DNA of 64,000 bases from Vibrio xiamenensis (GTDB taxonomy: Bacteria; Pseudomonadota; Gammaproteobacteria; Enterobacterales; Vibrionaceae): the NCBI RefSeq assembly GCF_900100015.1, contig NZ_FNDD01000004.1:62001-126000 (forward strand), in the 5' to 3' direction. Both the position numbers and the translations under genes were made by a program. How positions within the stretch are numbered: the first letter of the stretch is position 1; each line of letters opens with the position of its first letter. Shown here piece by piece: positions 61,392-64,000 of this stretch. The notes beneath the pieces were generated by a model. That model ran no database searches. It saw only the letters and a program-made list of their open reading frames with translations, and was not told the DNA's origin.

Positions 61392-61511
61392 TTTACGCCA
61401 ATTTGATGAGTATTCTGCCGCGCTTTCATGGCTTTGCATCAAAAACCAGCCAAATGTACCGTTATAAGAACCAAATCAGCGCCCCGAATCACCTCGCGAG
61501 AGCTAGTTATC

Positions 61512-62261
61512 ATGGACCTAAAACCCAACGACCATACAACGATTAACCGCCATATCGGTGCGCGCATTCGTACCCATCGCAAAAATCGTGGCATTACCAT
61601 TCAAGCGCTCGCCGAGCGTATTCACAAAAGCCGCGCGACGGTTTCGAAATACGAAACGGGTGAAATTGGTTTGGATATGGTGACACTGTTTGCCATCGCA
61701 TCAGCGCTGGAGGTGACGCCCAATCAGCTGATCGATTATCGCGTCAATACGCCTAAAGCCGCGCTGCCTAATTCGGCGCTGAAAACCTTTCACAACGCCA
61801 CTCAGCTGTACTTTTACTTTTATGATGGCCGCTATAACCGCTTAAAAGATGGCGTGATCAATATATTGCCGCTGGAAAGTAGCCCTAAGCCCTCCGCCAA
61901 CCAGCAAACTGCGACGCTGACCATCAGCGTGGTGACGCCCAATGGCAAGAACAGTGAAATCTATTACCTTGGTGATGTGACCTATAGTGACAGGTTAATT
62001 CGCTTCTCTTTTGTGAATCAATACAACACGTTAGAAGAGAGCCTACTGTATATTTTTAACCCGCTGGAGCTCAGAGACAGTACCTACGGCATGTTGTGTG
62101 GCATATCATCTGCTGACATGCGTCCGTGCGCGTTTAAATGTTTGGTGTCGCTAACCAGCCACCCCTACTCAGATGAGCTTAAAGAGCAGCTGCGCCTGAC
62201 CAAAGATGAACTCAAAGAGTCAAAGAAACTGAATATGTTGGTGATTGATAATGTGCTGTGA
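61512..62261 (+). CDS. XRE-family regulator with unique C-terminal domain
   Basis: DNA-binding protein, 249 residues from ATG 61512. N-terminal HTH_3 (about 12-70): HIGARIRTHRKNRGITIQALAERIHKSRATVSKYETGEIG, then DMVTLFAIASALEV and TPNQLIDY. The remaining 180 residues (LYFYFYDGRYNRLKDGVI and IYYLGDVTYSDRLIRFSF) are not a cupin and were not recognised; they may be a ligand-sensing domain. Divergent from the PanE-family gene. GAGAG lies upstream of ATG. Confidence 0.83.
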   Translation: MDLKPNDHTTINRHIGARIRTHRKNRGITIQALAERIHKSRATVSKYETGEIGLDMVTLFAIASALEVTPNQLIDYRVNTPKAALPNSALKTFHNATQLYFYFYDGRYNRLKDGVINILPLESSPKPSANQQTATLTISVVTPNGKNSEIYYLGDVTYSDRLIRFSFVNQYNTLEESLLYIFNPLELRDSTYGMLCGISSADMRPCAFKCLVSLTSHPYSDELKEQLRLTKDELKESKKLNMLVIDNVL

Positions 62262-62329
62262 CCAACACAGCTTAAGGTTAATGCCAACCTAAGCCGTGTG
62301 GTCAACTATATAAAATCGTAACAACGCAA

Positions 62330-63706
62330 TTAGGCGACAGCCTGCTCGGTCGCTTGGTTGTGCTTAGTGCCAAGAAAAGCTAAACACAGAGCCGCAACCA
62401 ATGAACAAAGCCCCATCAAAAGCGCCACATACGCGAGTACGGATGCCAACTCGTCGCCACGCTCAAAGCCTTGTTGCATTAAAATACCCGCAAGCCATGG
62501 CGATACAATCGCCCCGGCGCGCCCCATTCCAATCACAAACCCGGTACCAGTGGCGCGCACATGGGTGGGAAACACCACTGCCATTAAGGTGTAAATGCCC
62601 GATACTCCCGCATTCGCGAAAAAGCCCGCTGCGGCGGCCAGAGAGCTGAGCTCGGCAAGTTGCGGCTTAGATTGACCAAACAGCGCCACCGCAAGCGAGG
62701 TCAGAACTAAAATTACCATCGTCAGAGGTTTGAGACCAATGCGGCGACTGAGAAAGCCAAAACTCAACCCGCCTAATACGCCACCCACGTTGACCCAAAA
62801 TAACACGCCCGCCGCCGATGCTGCACCAATGCCCATCTGCACCACGATTGCCGGTGTCCATTTGAGAATGTAATAGAAGGTTAGCATTTGGAATAAGTAA
62901 GCCAGCGTCATCAAAAGTGTTGCCGCTAAAAGCGCCGGGCTAAAAATATCCAAAATCGAGCTTTTGGCTTGCAAGCGGTTAGCGTTTAAGGCCCGAGTGA
63001 TAGGCAGTGAAGCCACACCAGTATGACCGAGCTTTTTAAGCGCATGATTGACCCGCGCTAAGGCATTTTGGGGCTGCACACGAGTGAGCCAATGCACCGA
63101 TTCTGGCAGCAATAACCAAGTGATGGGAAACAGCGCGACCGACAGCCACGCGCCAACGATGAACATATCGCGCCAGCTCGCTCCTTGAGCGCCGAGGATT
63201 GCATGCCCTATCGCGCCGCAAGCAATACCGCCAAGGGGATAGCCAATCACCATCAGTGAAATGCACAATCCGCGCTGCTTGTGGTTAGAAAATTCCGCCA
63301 CTACCGCATTGGTTGAAGACAGCAAACCGCCAATTCCCAGCCCTGTGTAGATGCGCACCGCGCTGAGCGTTTCAATGCTACTAGCCAAACTTGCCGCCCA
63401 CATTCCCGATGCCATGACCAGCAAACAGCTGAGTAACATAACGCGCCGCCCCAGTTTGTCAGCAATGCCGCCGAGCACAATCGAGCCGATGGCCATGCCA
63501 ATCAGTTCCATCGACAGCACTAAACCAAGCTCGGCGCGATCTAAGCCAAACTCCGCCATGATCCCAGAGCCCGACACTGCAATGGCTAACACGTCAAAGC
63601 CATCCACAGCGCTGAAAAGCACCGTCAAAGCTACAATCAATACTTGGATACGCGTCATCGGTTGTTCATCGATAAACTTGCGCGGGTCAATAACACTCGC
63701 CGTCAT
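62330..63706 (-). CDS. MFS transporter, aromatic acid:H+ symporter (AAHS)-like
   Basis: Inner-membrane transporter, 458 residues from ATG 63706. Twelve hydrophobic segments. MFS motif A reads GGIADKLGRRVML near residue 85; a second GFLSRRIGLKPL near 300. IDEQPMTRIQVLIVALTVLFSAVDGFDVLAIAVSGSGI at the N-terminus, with the DGFD element, is the AAHS signature (PcaK, BenK, MhpT). No aromatic degradation genes adjoin it, so substrate is open. An inverted repeat lies just upstream. Confidence 0.87.
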   Translation of the reverse strand: MTASVIDPRKFIDEQPMTRIQVLIVALTVLFSAVDGFDVLAIAVSGSGIMAEFGLDRAELGLVLSMELIGMAIGSIVLGGIADKLGRRVMLLSCLLVMASGMWAASLASSIETLSAVRIYTGLGIGGLLSSTNAVVAEFSNHKQRGLCISLMVIGYPLGGIACGAIGHAILGAQGASWRDMFIVGAWLSVALFPITWLLLPESVHWLTRVQPQNALARVNHALKKLGHTGVASLPITRALNANRLQAKSSILDIFSPALLAATLLMTLAYLFQMLTFYYILKWTPAIVVQMGIGAASAAGVLFWVNVGGVLGGLSFGFLSRRIGLKPLTMVILVLTSLAVALFGQSKPQLAELSSLAAAAGFFANAGVSGIYTLMAVVFPTHVRATGTGFVIGMGRAGAIVSPWLAGILMQQGFERGDELASVLAYVALLMGLCSLVAALCLAFLGTKHNQATEQAVA

Positions 63707-63727
63707 GGTTACTCTCAATTAAAAACG

Positions 63728-63750
63728 TCTAGATGGCTAAATCATCTAGA
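63728..63750. promoter_or_regulatory. Inverted repeat upstream of the MFS gene
   Basis: TCTAGATG (63728-63735) and CATCTAGA (63743-63750), 7-base spacer, 22 to 44 bases before the MFS start. Possible operator or leader hairpin. Confidence 0.45.
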
Positions 63751-63823
63751 GTTCTCAGCATGAGAGCAACTCAAGTTTGCTCATAGCGATCATGAATGAA
63801 ATTCAAGATAAGGTATAAAAGTG

Positions 63824-64000
63824 TTAGCTGAGCTCAATTCCCTTATCAGACTGAGCTGGCAAAGATTGAGCTGGCGTCAGCGGCGCATGACTGTCGAAAC
63901 GGCGAATCGAGGGCGTCCAACTGGCCAAGAGCGTGGCCACCACCACCGCTGCTGCAGAAACCAACAACACCTGCTGATAACCGAACTTAAGCGCTAAAGG
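63824..64000 (-). CDS. C-terminal end of a membrane transporter (probable MFS), cut by window edge
   Basis: 59 codons of a leftward gene ending at stop 63824-63826. One hydrophobic helix (GYQQVLLVSAAAVVVATLLASW) near the cut end and a polar tail (HAPLTPAQSLPAQSD). It fits the last membrane helix and cytoplasmic tail of an MFS-type transporter; 5' part lies outside. Confidence 0.6.
   Translation of the reverse strand, partial: PLALKFGYQQVLLVSAAAVVVATLLASWTPSIRRFDSHAPLTPAQSLPAQSDKGIELS

Noticed and set aside
1..64000. Insertion sequences, integron attC arrays, CRISPR arrays, tRNA or rRNA genes
   Set aside because: No transposase-like protein, no regularly spaced repeats and no cloverleaf or rRNA-like segments were recognised by eye; a tRNA scan would settle the last point.

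Overview
The window looks like a stretch of a Vibrionaceae (Vibrio-like) chromosome, probably an accessory-rich catabolic region. This is inferred from protein character (PuuR/PuuC/Pot proteins, a Vibrio-type BadF-family amino-sugar kinase, RhlE, PdxY, an EptA-type transferase with its own two-component system), moderate GC by eye, and compact operons separated by clear hairpin terminators. I see no rRNA, tRNA, insertion sequence, integron or CRISPR array. Both ends cut genes: the C-terminus of RhlE at the left and the N-terminus of a membrane transporter at the right.

Layout: 1-1337 rhlE. 1613-7094 is a leftward operon (ornithine cyclodeaminase-family protein, RidA-family protein, DAO-type FAD oxidase, APC permease) with a divergent AraC regulator. 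7559-8488 is an orphan acidic RTX-flavoured protein. 8618-21528 is a polyamine island: puuB, two glutamylpolyamine synthetase-like genes, an aminotransferase, a potFGHI importer, the repressor puuR, the aldehyde dehydrogenase puuC and a class I glutamine amidotransferase that may replace PuuD. Two copies of a 13-base PuuR-like operator lie in the two divergent promoter regions. 21517-27180 is an envelope-modification module: histidine kinase, response regulator, EptA/MCR-type phosphoethanolamine transferase and a divergent GT9 glycosyltransferase. Each promoter region carries a CTTAA(G/T)-N5-CTTAA(G/T) box of PmrA type.

27329-33483 is a GntR-controlled ABC importer linked to a cytosolic phosphodiesterase and a HAD phosphatase, probably for an organophosphate or phosphonate. 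33621-37459 encodes a three-subunit periplasmic FAD dehydrogenase with a triheme cytochrome c. 38047-38427 holds a small ribbon-helix-helix protein with its own palindrome, plus a 30-residue lysine-rich peptide gene. 38666-40924 is a large lipoprotein with a complete vanadium-haloperoxidase/PAP2 signature fused to autotransporter-type repeats. 41010-42834 is a BenE transporter with a divergent XRE-cupin regulator and twin palindromes. 42939-45486 pairs a 2-oxoglutarate/Fe(II) dioxygenase with an overlapping RhtB-type exporter and a divergent LysR, suggesting synthesis and export of a hydroxylated amino acid.

45494-55788 is a carbohydrate cluster: GH28-fold hydrolase, ABC importer split over two strands, OGA-like GNAT, ROK repressor, BadF-family sugar kinase and a Gfo/Idh/MocA dehydrogenase. 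55859-64000 holds a GNAT, a SulP transporter, an HdfR-like LysR, pdxY, a ketopantoate reductase-family enzyme with a divergent XRE regulator, an AAHS-type MFS transporter and the end of another transporter.

Most of the window reads as uptake and oxidation of small nitrogenous or phosphorylated metabolites, each module with its own local regulator. The most novel-looking items are the dioxygenase/exporter pair, the lysine-rich peptide beside the ribbon-helix-helix gene, the organophosphate importer with two cytosolic phosphohydrolases, and the haloperoxidase-like lipoprotein.
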